A stretch of 25,523 nucleotides of DNA from Candidatus Abyssobacteria bacterium SURF_5 (GTDB lineage: Bacteria > Abyssobacteria > SURF-5), in the NCBI GenBank assembly GCA_003598085.1, contig QZKU01000059.1:1-25523 (forward strand), written 5' to 3'. The notes under the pieces were generated by a model. The model saw nothing but the letters and a program-made list of their open reading frames with translations. It searched no databases and was not told the origin of the DNA. A program made the position numbers and the translations under genes. Positions 18,101 through 25,449 of the stretch are shown here, in pieces. How positions within the stretch are numbered: position 1 is the stretch's first letter; each line of letters starts with the position of its first letter.

Positions 18101-18234
18101 TCTTCGGACTCGCCTTCGCCACCCTCCTTACGCTGGTGGTCGTGCCAACCATGTATGAATTGCTCGACTCGCTTGTTGAAAGGATGCGAACGAAAACAAG
18201 TGAACCTGTTGAGCAGGTTGTCGATTCAAACTGA
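15109..18234 (+). CDS. RND efflux transporter permease (AcrB/MdtB-like)
   Basis: A 1041-residue proton-driven inner-membrane pump of standard RND length. It has two repeats, each with a large periplasmic loop. TM1 is near 12-30, a TM2-6 block near 335-480, TM7 near 520, and TM8-12 from about 845 onward. TM4 contains LALGMLVDNAIVIVEN, with one Asp where AcrB has an Asp-Asp pair, as in many RND subfamilies. GVVVNNAIVLIDYV marks TM10. Arg-Pro-Val-Leu-Leu-Thr-Ala is also present. A Gly-rich stretch RPGGFFGGGSSGS lies in the second periplasmic loop. The ATG overlaps the adaptor stop (ATGA). The substrate cannot be inferred; a metal pump is less likely because charged metal-relay residues are not evident. 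Confidence 0.96.
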   Translation: MNITNIAIQKRTTIFVLIAMILISGLYFYITLPRESTPDIPVPYIIVTTTYTGVSPADMENTVTVPIEKKLKGLHDVEEIRSVSAEGISTISIEFLPEVDIDDALQKVRDKVDQAQADLPEDADDPIITEVSFSDFPIMIVNVSGDVGLVRLKAVADELEERIEAVPGVLDASVIGGLEREIRIEPDPERLAAYEIPLGELLALIGSENENVAAGNIDLPEAKFQVRVPGEFQDPKEAQNLILMVRDGNPIYLTDVAQIRDTFKDSESYSRINGRESVAISIQKRTGENALRITKQIKHILSEDRSQVPHGIDLTVSMDESKYVLMMVSDLENNILSGLVLVLAIIFISMGLRNAFFVALAIPLSMLISFIVLRVFGMTLNNVVLFSLILALGMLVDNAIVIVENCYRHMQEGKGRLEAAREGTTEVALPVIVSTVTTLCAFLPMLFWPGIMGEFMSYLPKTLIITLSASLFVALVINPVFASRFMKVRKLRDVKRLKKEGGLLTYYSRFLNFSLDRPGMLLIICGLVLLATVVGYRKFGHGIQFFPDADPDRAMVYIRGPEGTSLNKSDEITRVIEQKLAKYEDIENYVANVGSRPGGFFGGGSSGSHVARISIDFKEAEDRRESSRWVLQQIRQDMKGIAGAEIQVEEERHGPPQDPPINIEISGEEFDVLAGISQDVKRHIQNVPGLVDLKDDYEQARPELRFQVDRQRAALLDVDTVTIANYVKAAVMGRKVGNFRQGEDEYDITVRLAPQDRDNLQKVLRLNVPGPRGEPIPLSSLARVDYAGGLGSITRIDQKRVITLDSEVEGRLPNDALADVKRILSSYQTPVGYGIAFTGQDTQQKEASDFLIKAFVVALFLILLVLITQFNSLILPSIIMVSVILSLAGVLIGLLVVGIPFGIVMTGIGVISLAGVVVNNAIVLIDYVQLLRARGLARRDALVQAGIVRLRPVLLTAVTTILGLIPMATGISFNFREFRLVLESESSQWWGPMAIAVIFGLAFATLLTLVVVPTMYELLDSLVERMRTKTSEPVEQVVDSN

Positions 18235-18429
18235 ACCTCATAGTCCCCTTTTCTTCGATGTCTCCCGTGTTTTTTCACAATATCTCTTTATGGGTGGCAG
18301 ACGTTGGGGGCAAAGGGTCATATTTAATTAGGGACTTTTCAGTGAAAGCGAAAAGTATTTGTTAACGGCCGAGATTGGCAACGGTTTGCCATTCGGCACG
18401 TAAAACTCTTATAATGGAGGAATGCGTAA
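18235..18429 (+). promoter_or_regulatory. Intergenic region with promoter-like boxes and two inverted repeats before the FKBP gene
   Basis: A 7-bp perfect hairpin ACTTTTC/GAAAAGT (18334-18356) lacks a T-run, so it is at best a weak terminator for the pump operon. TTGCCA (18386-18391) and TATAAT (18410-18415) are 18 bases apart and look like a sigma70 promoter. TTGCCA is also the right arm of TGGCAA-CGGT-TTGCCA (18376-18391), a possible operator. The -10 box directly abuts the GGAGG ribosome site (18416-18420). A transcript from this promoter would therefore lack that site, which weakens the promoter call. Confidence 0.4.
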
Positions 18430-18858
18430 ATGAACAAAGCAAAGGAAGGGGATAAAGTCCGAGTTCATTACACCGGCAAACTGGACGACGGGACAGTCTT
18501 TGATAGCTCCGCCGACCGCGAGCCGCTGGAATTTACGATTGGTGAAGAGCAGGTGATTCCCGGTTTTGAACAGGCGGTAATCGGCATGGAGCCGGGGGAA
18601 ACTAAAACTGCAGCCGTTTCTCCCGACAGAGCCTACGGTCCGTATCGCGAGGAAATGATCGTTGAAGTCGATCGGAGCCAGTTCCCCGACGACCTTGAGC
18701 CGGAGGTGGACCAGCGCTTGCAGATGCGACGAGCCGACGGACATTCCATCGTCGTCCGCGTCGCCGACGTGTCGGCCGAAAGCGTTCTTCTCGACGCGAA
18801 TCACCCGCTGGCCGGCAAGGACCTCATTTTCGACATTGAGCTCGTGGAAATCGGATAA
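18430..18858 (+). CDS. SlyD-like FKBP-type peptidyl-prolyl cis-trans isomerase
   Basis: A 142-residue cytoplasmic folding helper. The FKBP halves VRVHYTGKLDDGTVFDSS, GEEQVIPGFEQAVIGM and the C-terminal DANHPLAGKDLIFDIELVEI flank an insert-in-flap chaperone domain (about 68-118), as in SlyD. The His/Cys-rich metal-binding tail of E. coli SlyD is absent, so a nickel-delivery role is not supported despite the hydrogenase genes nearby. The start has GGAGG nine bases upstream. The next gene on this strand is another peptidyl-prolyl isomerase. Confidence 0.93.
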   Translation: MNKAKEGDKVRVHYTGKLDDGTVFDSSADREPLEFTIGEEQVIPGFEQAVIGMEPGETKTAAVSPDRAYGPYREEMIVEVDRSQFPDDLEPEVDQRLQMRRADGHSIVVRVADVSAESVLLDANHPLAGKDLIFDIELVEIG

Positions 18859-18975
18859 GGTCAGGGTACCGTCGGTTTGCGGAAGGAGGCTGATCTGCTG
18901 ACCAGGAAGTATGGTATTGTGTGGCGTTTCGAAAGCCGCAGTTATCAATGCATAGTGAAAAAAAGGAGAAATTGA

Positions 18976-20046
18976 ATGCAGGCACATCGGGGGAAATGGA
19001 TCCATGTGGTCGCGGTTATAGCGTTGCTCGCGGCAATTTCGATTGTCTCGCTCGCAATAGCAGCCGAGAAGCAGGATCTTGCCAAAGAAAGCTCATCGAC
19101 AGACGCCGGAGCGGCTAATATCGCCGTGGTAAATGGCGTTGCCATTACACGGGCGGAGTTCGATACCGAAATGGATAGCATTAAACAGCAATTCCTGGCG
19201 ATGGGACAGCCAATGCCGGAAGAACGTGTCGCTCAGATGGAAAAGGAAGTGCTGGAGAATCTGATATCGACGGAATTGTTGTTTCAGGCGGCCCAACAGG
19301 GCAGTGTAAAGGTCGAAACCTCCGAAGTCGACGAGAAATACGCGTCCTTGAAGAAGCGATTTCCCTCGGAGGAGGAATTCTCGAAAGCGTTAGAGAAAAT
19401 GCATCTGACCGAGGCCGGCCTCAGAGCAAAGCTTGAGAGGGGAATGATTATTGAGGAATTGATCGACCGCGAAATCGTTCAAAAAATCCCCATTTCCGAT
19501 GAGGAAATAAAAACTTATTACGAGTCCAATCCGGCCCTCTTCACCCAGCCCGAGCGAGTTCAGGCAAGCCATATCCTCCTGAAGGTCGATAAGAACGCCG
19601 ACGCTTCCCAAAAGGAAATGGCCCGAAAGAAAGGCGAGGAGATTCAGCAGAAATTGAAAAACGGCGAAGATTTCGCCGCTCTGGCAAAGGAGTTCTCCCA
19701 GTGCCCGAGCAGTGCGAAGGGCGGCGATCTCGGGTTGTTCCGCCGCGGACAAATGGTGAAACCTTTCGAGGATGCGGCCTTCTCAATGAATCCCGGCGAC
19801 ATCAGCGATATCGTAGAAACGCAGTTTGGATATCACATAATCAAAGTCACCGATAAGAAGCCCGAGGCAGTGATGCCGTTTGAAGACGTGAAAGACCGCC
19901 TCACCCAATTCCTGAAGCAGGAAAAGGTGCAGACGGAAGTGTCGCAGTACATTGAAAAACTCCGGGCGGAAGCAAAGATCCAGGATAACTTGAACCCGCC
20001 CGCCGCAGCAGTTCAGCCGGCAGCCGTTGAGGAAGAGAAGAAGTAG
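18976..20046 (+). CDS. Exported SurA/PrsA-like foldase with parvulin domain
   Basis: A 356-residue periplasmic or cell-surface chaperone and peptidyl-prolyl isomerase. The N terminus is a signal sequence (basic start, hydrophobic [19 protein letters not shown]) with no lipobox Cys. A SurA-N-like helical chaperone domain spans about 50-185. A single PpiC/parvulin domain follows (about 193-295): [41 protein letters not shown], and [12 protein letters not shown]. The tail is Ala/Pro/Lys-rich. The start is supported by AAAGGAGA six bases upstream. It lies 117 bases after the SlyD-like gene and is followed by a strong terminator. SurA of proteobacteria usually has two parvulin domains; this has one. 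Confidence 0.94.
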   Translation: MQAHRGKWIHVVAVIALLAAISIVSLAIAAEKQDLAKESSSTDAGAANIAVVNGVAITRAEFDTEMDSIKQQFLAMGQPMPEERVAQMEKEVLENLISTELLFQAAQQGSVKVETSEVDEKYASLKKRFPSEEEFSKALEKMHLTEAGLRAKLERGMIIEELIDREIVQKIPISDEEIKTYYESNPALFTQPERVQASHILLKVDKNADASQKEMARKKGEEIQQKLKNGEDFAALAKEFSQCPSSAKGGDLGLFRRGQMVKPFEDAAFSMNPGDISDIVETQFGYHIIKVTDKKPEAVMPFEDVKDRLTQFLKQEKVQTEVSQYIEKLRAEAKIQDNLNPPAAAVQPAAVEEEKK

Positions 20047-20062
20047 CAGCTTTGAAATGAAC

Positions 20063-20104
20063 AAGGGAAGGAGGATTTATTCCTCCTTCCCTTCTCTTTT
20101 TTTT
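20063..20104 (+). terminator. Strong rho-independent terminator after the foldase gene
   Basis: A perfect 13-bp stem (AAGGGAAGGAGGA pairing with TCCTCCTTCCCTT), loop TTTAT, and a run of eight T at 20097-20104. It lies 16 bases after the foldase stop. It ends exactly at the stop codon of the converging minus-strand gene. On the minus strand there is no T-run after the stem, so it mainly serves the plus strand. Confidence 0.95.
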
Positions 20105-21102
20105 CAGGAGCCCGTTGGGATAAAATCGACCGGGCGCACTTCGTTGAAATGGATCGCATCCGAGGGACAGACAACGGCACACAGGCCGCACCCGACGCAT
20201 TTCTCGCCGTTGACCGATGCTTTCAGCTCATCGTCACCACTCACGCTGATCGCGCCGAAATAACACCTGTCAATGCACGATTCGCAGCCGATACATGCTT
20301 CTTCATCCACTTCCGCCTGGAACCGAGACGGTGAAACAAACTTCGTGCCTTCGCTGATCATGTACTTGAGCCCGATACAACAATCGGAACAGCAATTGCA
20401 GATGTAATGGTCGATATGGTCCGTGTTTATGGTTACATGAACCAGACCCGCTTCCTCGGCCTTCTTGATAATATCCATCGCCTCTTTTTTGTCGATCTCC
20501 CGGCCGGTTCCCCGGGTAATCGCATAATCCGCGGCACGATTGATCTGGATGCACGCTTCCACCGGCAAACCGCATTTGCCGTCCACCACCCGGCACGTGC
20601 ACCTGGTGACCGCGATCCGCTTTGCCTTTTCAACGATCTCCCGCACATTCTCGTAGTGAAGTATCTGGTTCTTTGCCTCCAAGGCGGCCTCGACCGGGAT
20701 GATCCGCGTCGGCGGGCGAGGTATCATTGATTCTATCACCCGTACGGTCGGCCCCCATTCTTTATCTGTGAAATCCTTCCATAAATGATGAAATTCTTTC
20801 GGCGCCTCGGGCCAAAGAATGCTCGCATCGTGAAACTGAACGATATCCCGGCACATCCGGTATTTGCCCGAGCTCGCGGAAATAAAAACCAGCCCCTTGT
20901 GAAAAAGCAAATCCAGCGATTTCTTGATCGCCTCGAGGGAACGGCCGGTGGACTGCGCCAACTGTTCCGGAGTTGCGGGCATCCCCAGCAGGAGCTGGGC
21001 CTCCTCTTCGTCAGCAATCATCTTGAACAGGCGCTTGACGATGTCAGAGTGACCCATCATCAGCTTGTCCGCCAGATCCTGATACACTGTGCTTTCGCTC
21101 AT
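20104..21102 (-). CDS. Winged-helix-like plus multi-[4Fe-4S] ferredoxin protein
   Basis: A 332-residue protein of uncertain role. The N-terminal part (about 1-85) looks like a winged helix (MPATPEQLAQSTGRSLEAIK, KSLDLLFHKGLVF). The middle has cysteines C168, C170, C177 and C184, and then a dense group C235, C237, C238, C241, C242 (ICNCCSDCCIG). The C terminus is a two-cluster ferredoxin: C270/273/276/280 and C302/305/308/312. I know this layout as an uncharacterised 4Fe-4S protein found in anaerobes. The start at 21102 is chosen because GGAGG lies seven bases upstream. It is preceded on the same strand by a Cys-rich DUF116 gene but has its own promoter. It could be an electron carrier or a redox-responsive regulator. 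Confidence 0.85.
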   Translation of the reverse strand: MSESTVYQDLADKLMMGHSDIVKRLFKMIADEEEAQLLLGMPATPEQLAQSTGRSLEAIKKSLDLLFHKGLVFISASSGKYRMCRDIVQFHDASILWPEAPKEFHHLWKDFTDKEWGPTVRVIESMIPRPPTRIIPVEAALEAKNQILHYENVREIVEKAKRIAVTRCTCRVVDGKCGLPVEACIQINRAADYAITRGTGREIDKKEAMDIIKKAEEAGLVHVTINTDHIDHYICNCCSDCCIGLKYMISEGTKFVSPSRFQAEVDEEACIGCESCIDRCYFGAISVSGDDELKASVNGEKCVGCGLCAVVCPSDAIHFNEVRPVDFIPTGS

Positions 21103-21180
21103 CAAATACCTCCGCCGTATTTCAGCCTCGTGCGAAACGATTACAGCCTTCAATGTTAGGCTCTTTAGAACGCGACATAA

Positions 21181-21210
21181 GTTATATCAAGCATTACGAC
21201 TGCCTGTCAA
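21181..21210 (-). promoter_or_regulatory. Sigma70-like promoter for the ferredoxin-type gene
   Basis: On the minus strand TTGACA (21210-21205) is followed after 18 bases by TATAAC (21186-21181). Transcription would start near 21174, about 70 bases before the ATG at 21102. It allows this gene to be expressed apart from the upstream DUF116 gene. Confidence 0.6.
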
Positions 21211-21249
21211 GCTGAAACAGAAGGGGAAATGATAAACCCGGGGGCTTTG

Positions 21250-21834
21250 TCAATCCTCTTCAGAAGTGGGGGAGAGGCCCGAGTTTGTTTCAACGAGGAG
21301 AGCAAGCGTCCGCTCCACCCGTTCGACGTCGACCGTGGTGTTCTTGCACGGACCGTTCGGACGCTCATTGAGGATTCCCAAAACCGGGAGCGGCAGTGAA
21401 TCCCGAATGCCGGAAATCATGTCGCGCTCGCATGCCACCGCCAGCACAAAATCAGGCCGCGTGTCGATTATCGCGCGGCGAGCGGCCGATCCGCCGCCGA
21501 CAACCCGCATTGGCACTTTGTAGCGATCGCCGATCCGAACCAACTCCGGAATCTTGCACTTCCCGCAGGCATGACAATTATGGATGTCGGCATTGATGCG
21601 GTGCGGGCATTCCCAATCCTGGAGGCAATGGGGAAAGAGAAGCAGCATCTTCTGAGGCGGATATTTTTTCCTCGACTGCAAGATCAGCCGGTTGTTTTTT
21701 TCAATAAAGAAATCGTCAATTGAATCGCCGCTAATACCGAAGAGCCTGCCGGCGGCGCGATAAACCGGGTACACCACATTCATGATCATGCTGCGCTTCG
21801 GAGCCGTTGCGTCGGTGGATACTGTTCTCTTCAT
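21250..21834 (-). CDS. DUF116 family Cys-rich protein
   Basis: A 194-residue protein with the DUF116 pattern: LLLFPHCLQ (C70), C76, then CHACGKCKI (C87, C90, C93), followed by a Rossmann-like VVGGGSAARRAI, then VACERD (C135) and a late C163. The spacing suggests an Fe-S or metal site, but no function is established for the family. The start is unsure: ATG at 21834 has no clear Shine-Dalgarno, and ATGs lie at 21789 and 21783. An extended -10 promoter is upstream. DUF116 genes are often found in anaerobes, sometimes near Fe-S proteins; the next gene downstream here is a multi-[4Fe-4S] protein. Confidence 0.8.
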   Translation of the reverse strand: MKRTVSTDATAPKRSMIMNVVYPVYRAAGRLFGISGDSIDDFFIEKNNRLILQSRKKYPPQKMLLLFPHCLQDWECPHRINADIHNCHACGKCKIPELVRIGDRYKVPMRVVGGGSAARRAIIDTRPDFVLAVACERDMISGIRDSLPLPVLGILNERPNGPCKNTTVDVERVERTLALLVETNSGLSPTSEED

Positions 21835-21868
21835 GGCGATCGAATCCAGTCAGTTCCTCTTAAGACAC

Positions 21869-21877
21869 ATTATAACA
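21869..21877 (-). promoter_or_regulatory. Extended -10 promoter for the DUF116 gene
   Basis: On the minus strand TG-T-TATAAT (21877-21869) is a perfect extended -10 element. No matching -35 is seen at the usual distance. Transcription would start near 21862, 28 bases before the ATG. The remaining gap to the PLP-enzyme gene (21878-22042) shows no other feature. Confidence 0.5.
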
Positions 21878-22042
21878 TATGTGATGGCCGCCCATTCCTT
21901 TCGCTCAGGCAATGATCCAAACATCCTGCAGCACTTCCGGACCGGATCCTCCCCTTACAGACGTTTTCGCTAAACAGCTGACTGCTTTATCTTTCCGCAA
22001 CCACAGTTGTCTCTTGGCATCAAGATAATCAAGACCTTCGTG

Positions 22043-23131
22043 TTACGAGGTAAAGAAGGCGTGGAATTTCTCGGGCAGCAGGTGCGGATCGGGAGCGTTC
22101 TTGATGAATGGATTCAGGTCGACGGAATTGAATGTGTGCCAAAAAAGGAGGTTCCTGCCCGCTTTATCGCCACTTTCCACGAACCTTAGAAGAGCCGCCA
22201 TTGTCTTGCCGGTGTACGTTGTGTCGAGAGCCAGCCCTTCGCAGTCTCCAACTAATTTCATGGCTGCAAGTCCGGCCTCGGTCACACCAGCGTATTCCTC
22301 CCCGAAAAAATCATGCTCCAAAATGACGTCTTCAGCTCGATACCGTGGGTAGTTCAGGCGACACCCGCACCGCGCCAGATACCGAATCGTGCGGTTAATT
22401 TCCCAGGCAATGATGCGTTCGTTGGAAAAGACCTTGTCGAGGACTCGTACGCCGATCACTTTGCTTTTCAGACCCGCCATCCGTAACCCTAGTTGCAGAC
22501 CGGCCATCGTTCCTCCCGTGCCGACCGTTATGAAAATGTAATCCGGCTCAGGCAGGAGCCCTTGCTCCACCTGTTCTTTCAGTTCAAGAGCCGCATTGAC
22601 ATAACCCAAACAGCTCAAAGCGGAAGATCCAACGAGCGGAACCAGATACGGGCGGCTGCCGTTAAAAGGATTCCAATGCCTGACATACTGGATGAGCAGT
22701 TTCAGAAACAGCTCAAGTGAGGAATTCGCATAATCCATTTGTGCGCCGAGCCCGGCATCAATCAGTAAATTCCTGCGCACATAATCATGGATCGGCTGGC
22801 GGTTGAAAACGACGGATAACTTCTTGAAGCCGAGTTCGCGCCCGAAAATGCACGACGCCATCACCTGGTTTGAGCCCAGGGCGCCCCAACAGAGCAAGGC
22901 ATCGCGCTTCTTCCTCTTTGCGTCCGCCAGCGCAAATTCCATCATGCGGACCTTGTTGCCGCCGTAGATTGGGCTGCTCTCGTCGTCGCGCTTGATCCAA
23001 AGTTCGGGACAGCAAAGGTGCCGGCCCAACCTCTCCAGTTTATGTACGCGCGTCGGATAGGTTCCCATGGATATCCACGGGACATTCTCCTGCAGCTCGG
23101 GGTAAACTCGAAACAGGGGTGGCTGCTGCAT
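22043..23131 (-). CDS. PLP-dependent ACC deaminase/D-cysteine desulfhydrase family protein
   Basis: A 362-residue fold-type II PLP enzyme. YGGNKVRMME carries the PLP lysine (K60). GALGSNQVMA (83-92) and the phosphate-binding loop TVGTGGTMAG (202-211) are typical of the 1-aminocyclopropane-1-carboxylate deaminase/D-cysteine desulfhydrase branch. The C-terminal LALDTTYTGKTMAALL and LFWHTFNSVDL also fit. The start has AAGGA five bases upstream. Substrate specificity cannot be assigned from motifs: D-cysteine, ACC and other amino acids are all possible. It follows the broken radical SAM gene by 92 bases on the same strand. Confidence 0.9.
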   Translation of the reverse strand: MQQPPLFRVYPELQENVPWISMGTYPTRVHKLERLGRHLCCPELWIKRDDESSPIYGGNKVRMMEFALADAKRKKRDALLCWGALGSNQVMASCIFGRELGFKKLSVVFNRQPIHDYVRRNLLIDAGLGAQMDYANSSLELFLKLLIQYVRHWNPFNGSRPYLVPLVGSSALSCLGYVNAALELKEQVEQGLLPEPDYIFITVGTGGTMAGLQLGLRMAGLKSKVIGVRVLDKVFSNERIIAWEINRTIRYLARCGCRLNYPRYRAEDVILEHDFFGEEYAGVTEAGLAAMKLVGDCEGLALDTTYTGKTMAALLRFVESGDKAGRNLLFWHTFNSVDLNPFIKNAPDPHLLPEKFHAFFTS

Positions 23132-23223
23132 TACTTGTCCTTTTGCCGGGAGCGAAAGAAGTATACCACACTTGTGGGAAATTTTCAGGTGTCACACATT
23201 TTCTCTCGTATCGGCAGGTGGAG

Positions 23224-24496
23224 CTACAAGAACCAGGTCGGCTTCTTCGCGAGCAGATCCTGCACTCTGCTCCGCAGCCAGCTCTCAAGACCCTTCTCAA
23301 TATAAAACTTTGGGGACAGAAGACTGTCCTCCGGCGGGATGATACCCTCTTCAACAGCGATCTTCGCCAGTCGTGTGTATGGATAAATACGAATCCCTAT
23401 GCTGATCTTCAGCATGTCGAGATCAACTGACTCGGCAAAGCTTAAACTCTCTTCGACCGATTCCTTCGTCTCTCCCGGTCCGCCCAGCAGAAGAAACCCC
23501 ATTCGGCGTATGCCAAAGTCCTTGAGCAGCGCGCATGTCCACCGGACATCATCCGGCTTGAATCTCTTATTCATCGAGCAAAGCATGTGCTCGCTCCCGC
23601 TTTCGCACCCAAGAGAGACTTCCTTGCAACCGGATTTCGCCATGTCCCGCACGAGAGTATCGCTAAGCTTGACCGGATAGACGATGCATCTCCATGAAAC
23701 TCTTAGTCCGCTCGATATCAGCTTGCGGCACAACTCGCCGGCATATGAAGGCGGCAGATTGAAAGTGTTGTCGGTGAAATAAAATTGGGTAAAGCCCTTT
23801 TGCACGTGCCGAGCCATCCACTCAATGACCGGGGCAACGGAACGGCTCCTGAGTTTCCTGCCTTCGACCGTGGCGGTCGAACAATAGCTGCTCCATCGAA
23901 CACCCTCGCCTGGTCTGAATGGGCATCCATACCGCCGGGTCCCGCGCGAAAGAACCCCGCCACAGGTCCGGCCCCGGCAATGGCAGATCGTCCAGGTTCT
24001 CTACAAATTCTCTTTCGCCCTGTAAGCCCTTTCCCCGCAGATACAGGCCCGGAATTCCCTCAACGCCCGCCTTCTCACAAAGACACCCCAGCAGCTTCAA
24101 GAAAGACGCCTCGCCTTCGCCCTGGATACCCATGTCCGCCCCCAAATATTCCAGCGCCGCCACCGGCACAATGCTGTAGCCGGCTCCACCAATAACGACC
24201 GGCGCAGGCGAAAGCCTCTTGCACTCCATAACGGTCGCTCTTGCCTTGTCGAGCATGAACTTCGTATCTTCCATTCTCTGGTCATCGATGTTTCTGACTG
24301 AGATGCCGATTACTTCCGGGTGAAACTCGCAAATGGCTTCCTGAAGAACCGGAAGAGGGTTCGTCTCGCCCATAAGATCAAGCATCTGAATTTCGTGTCC
24401 GGCCTGGCGTGCCGCCTCGGCTATGCATCCCAGCCCGAATGGCAGCGTGGGCATATTCACTTTTTCCGTGTTGGCGGAAATAAATAAAACCTTCAA
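23224..24496 (-). pseudogene. B12-binding domain radical SAM protein, frameshifted in the Fe-S motif
   Basis: Two adjacent reading frames together make one B12-binding/radical SAM protein. The first part has a cobalamin-binding-like domain (VLFISANTEKVNMPTLPFGL, VIGISVRN, VVIGGAGYSI, GADMGIQGEGE), without the DxHxxG motif, as in BchE-like families. It reaches RRGCSME, leaves frame and stops at 23822. The other frame resumes as SYCSTATVEGR and continues through the SAM barrel to 23224. Adding the two bases TG after GAG near 23890 restores C-x3-C-x2-C and gives one 424-residue protein. The start is a TTG at 24496, with AAGGAG eight bases upstream. It is either a genuine disruption, which removes one cluster cysteine, or a sequencing or assembly error. 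The substrate is unknown. Confidence 0.85.
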
Positions 24497-24601
24497 AAAC
24501 GCTGCTCCTTTATTCTCTGCTTCCACAAGAAATGGGATGAAAACAGGTCGGAAGGATCTCGGCGGGTATTGTCCGCGATGATGCAGACCGCTATCGGCGC
24601 T

Positions 24602-25324
24602 TCACTCAGGCATTGAGCCGCGCTGTTGGATGATCTCGACCGCTTCTTCGACCGAGTCAGTTATATGAAGCAAATCAAGATCAGCTCTGCTCAAAGTGCC
24701 TTCGCCAACTAATGTCTCGTGGATAAACTCTTTCAGAGACGCCCAGAATCTGGTTCCCATGGCGATCACCGGAAAAGATTCGATCTTGTTCGTCTGAATG
24801 AGCACAAGCGTTTCGAAGACCTCGTCAAGCGTACCAAACCCGCCGGGCATCACGACAAAGGCACGGGAATATTTCACCAGCATGACCTTGCGCACGAAAA
24901 AATGATCAAACTCGACAAAACGGTCCAGATACGGATTCGGTTTCTGCTCGCGGATAAGCTCAATATTGCATCCGATGCTGAGACCTCCGGATTCTTTGGC
25001 GCCCCGATTGGCCGCCTCCATTATGCCGGGGCCGCCGCCCGTCATCACCGTGAATCCAGCGCTCGCAAGCCGCTTTCCCAACTCGCGCGCCAGCTTGTAG
25101 TACCGGTGTCTCTCGTTGAACCTCGCCGACCCAAACACAGTCACGCACGGCCCCAGCGTCCCCAGCGCCTGGAAGCCGCGGACAAACTCAAGGAAAACCC
25201 TCGCCGCGCTCGCCAATTCTTCCGGACGCTCGCGGCTTCCCGCAAGAAACTCCTTCTCGTTCTTTCCCTGAAACGAGGCAAACCACTCGTTGTTCTTCTC
25301 GAACGGATGCTTGGCCCTTGGCAT
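24602..25324 (-). CDS. LOG-family nucleoside 5'-monophosphate phosphoribohydrolase-like protein
   Basis: A 240-residue Rossmann-fold protein of the LOG family, often mislabelled lysine decarboxylase. GGGPGIMEAANRGA (96-109) and PGGFGTLDE (160-168) are the diagnostic motifs. Characterised members cleave N6-modified or plain nucleoside monophosphates into base and ribose 5-phosphate. An N-terminal extension of about 55 residues precedes the core, as in the longer LOG subgroup. The ATG at 25324 has only a distant AGGGA upstream. It is the first gene of a possible minus-strand unit with the radical SAM gene, 105 bases downstream. Confidence 0.92.
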   Translation of the reverse strand: MPRAKHPFEKNNEWFASFQGKNEKEFLAGSRERPEELASAARVFLEFVRGFQALGTLGPCVTVFGSARFNERHRYYKLARELGKRLASAGFTVMTGGGPGIMEAANRGAKESGGLSIGCNIELIREQKPNPYLDRFVEFDHFFVRKVMLVKYSRAFVVMPGGFGTLDEVFETLVLIQTNKIESFPVIAMGTRFWASLKEFIHETLVGEGTLSRADLDLLHITDSVEEAVEIIQQRGSMPE

Positions 25325-25368
25325 TTCCGCTTCGTCCCTTTTCTCCCTATCTTACTCTGACGTTACCA

Positions 25369-25377
25369 GTATACCAG
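25369..25377 (-). promoter_or_regulatory. Extended -10 promoter of the LOG-family gene
   Basis: On the minus strand TG-G-TATACT (25377-25369) is a good extended -10 element. No consensus -35 is seen. Transcription would begin near 25362, about 38 bases before the ATG. Confidence 0.45.
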
Positions 25378-25406
25378 AAACAGGCCCGATTATTCGCGCA
25401 CAAATC

Positions 25407-25449
25407 GCAGGATGAAATAATTTCTGGGTCCTCATGAGAATTTGTGGGT
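25407..25449 (-). repeat. Right copy of the 42-43 bp imperfect dispersed repeat
   Basis: The minus-strand sequence here begins ACCCACAAATTC, then TCATGAGGA and AGAAAT, and matches 71-112 of the plus strand at about 26 of the first 30 bases, with weaker similarity beyond. This copy has the palindrome CTCATGAG instead of CACAA/TTGTG. It can form AGGA/TCCT and GAAAT/ATTTC pairings. It lies about 30 bases upstream of the LOG-gene promoter. The rest of the right edge (25450-25523) shows nothing I can assign. Confidence 0.5.

Noticed and set aside
18422-18433. Tiny upstream frame ATG-CGT-AAA-TGA overlapping the SlyD-like start
   Set aside because: GGAGG is only one base from that ATG, too close for initiation, and it is correctly spaced for the ATG at 18430.
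18430-18858. SlyD-like protein as a nickel donor for the hydrogenase genes
   Set aside because: The His/Cys-rich C-terminal tail is absent and the hyp genes are on the opposite strand more than 5 kb away.
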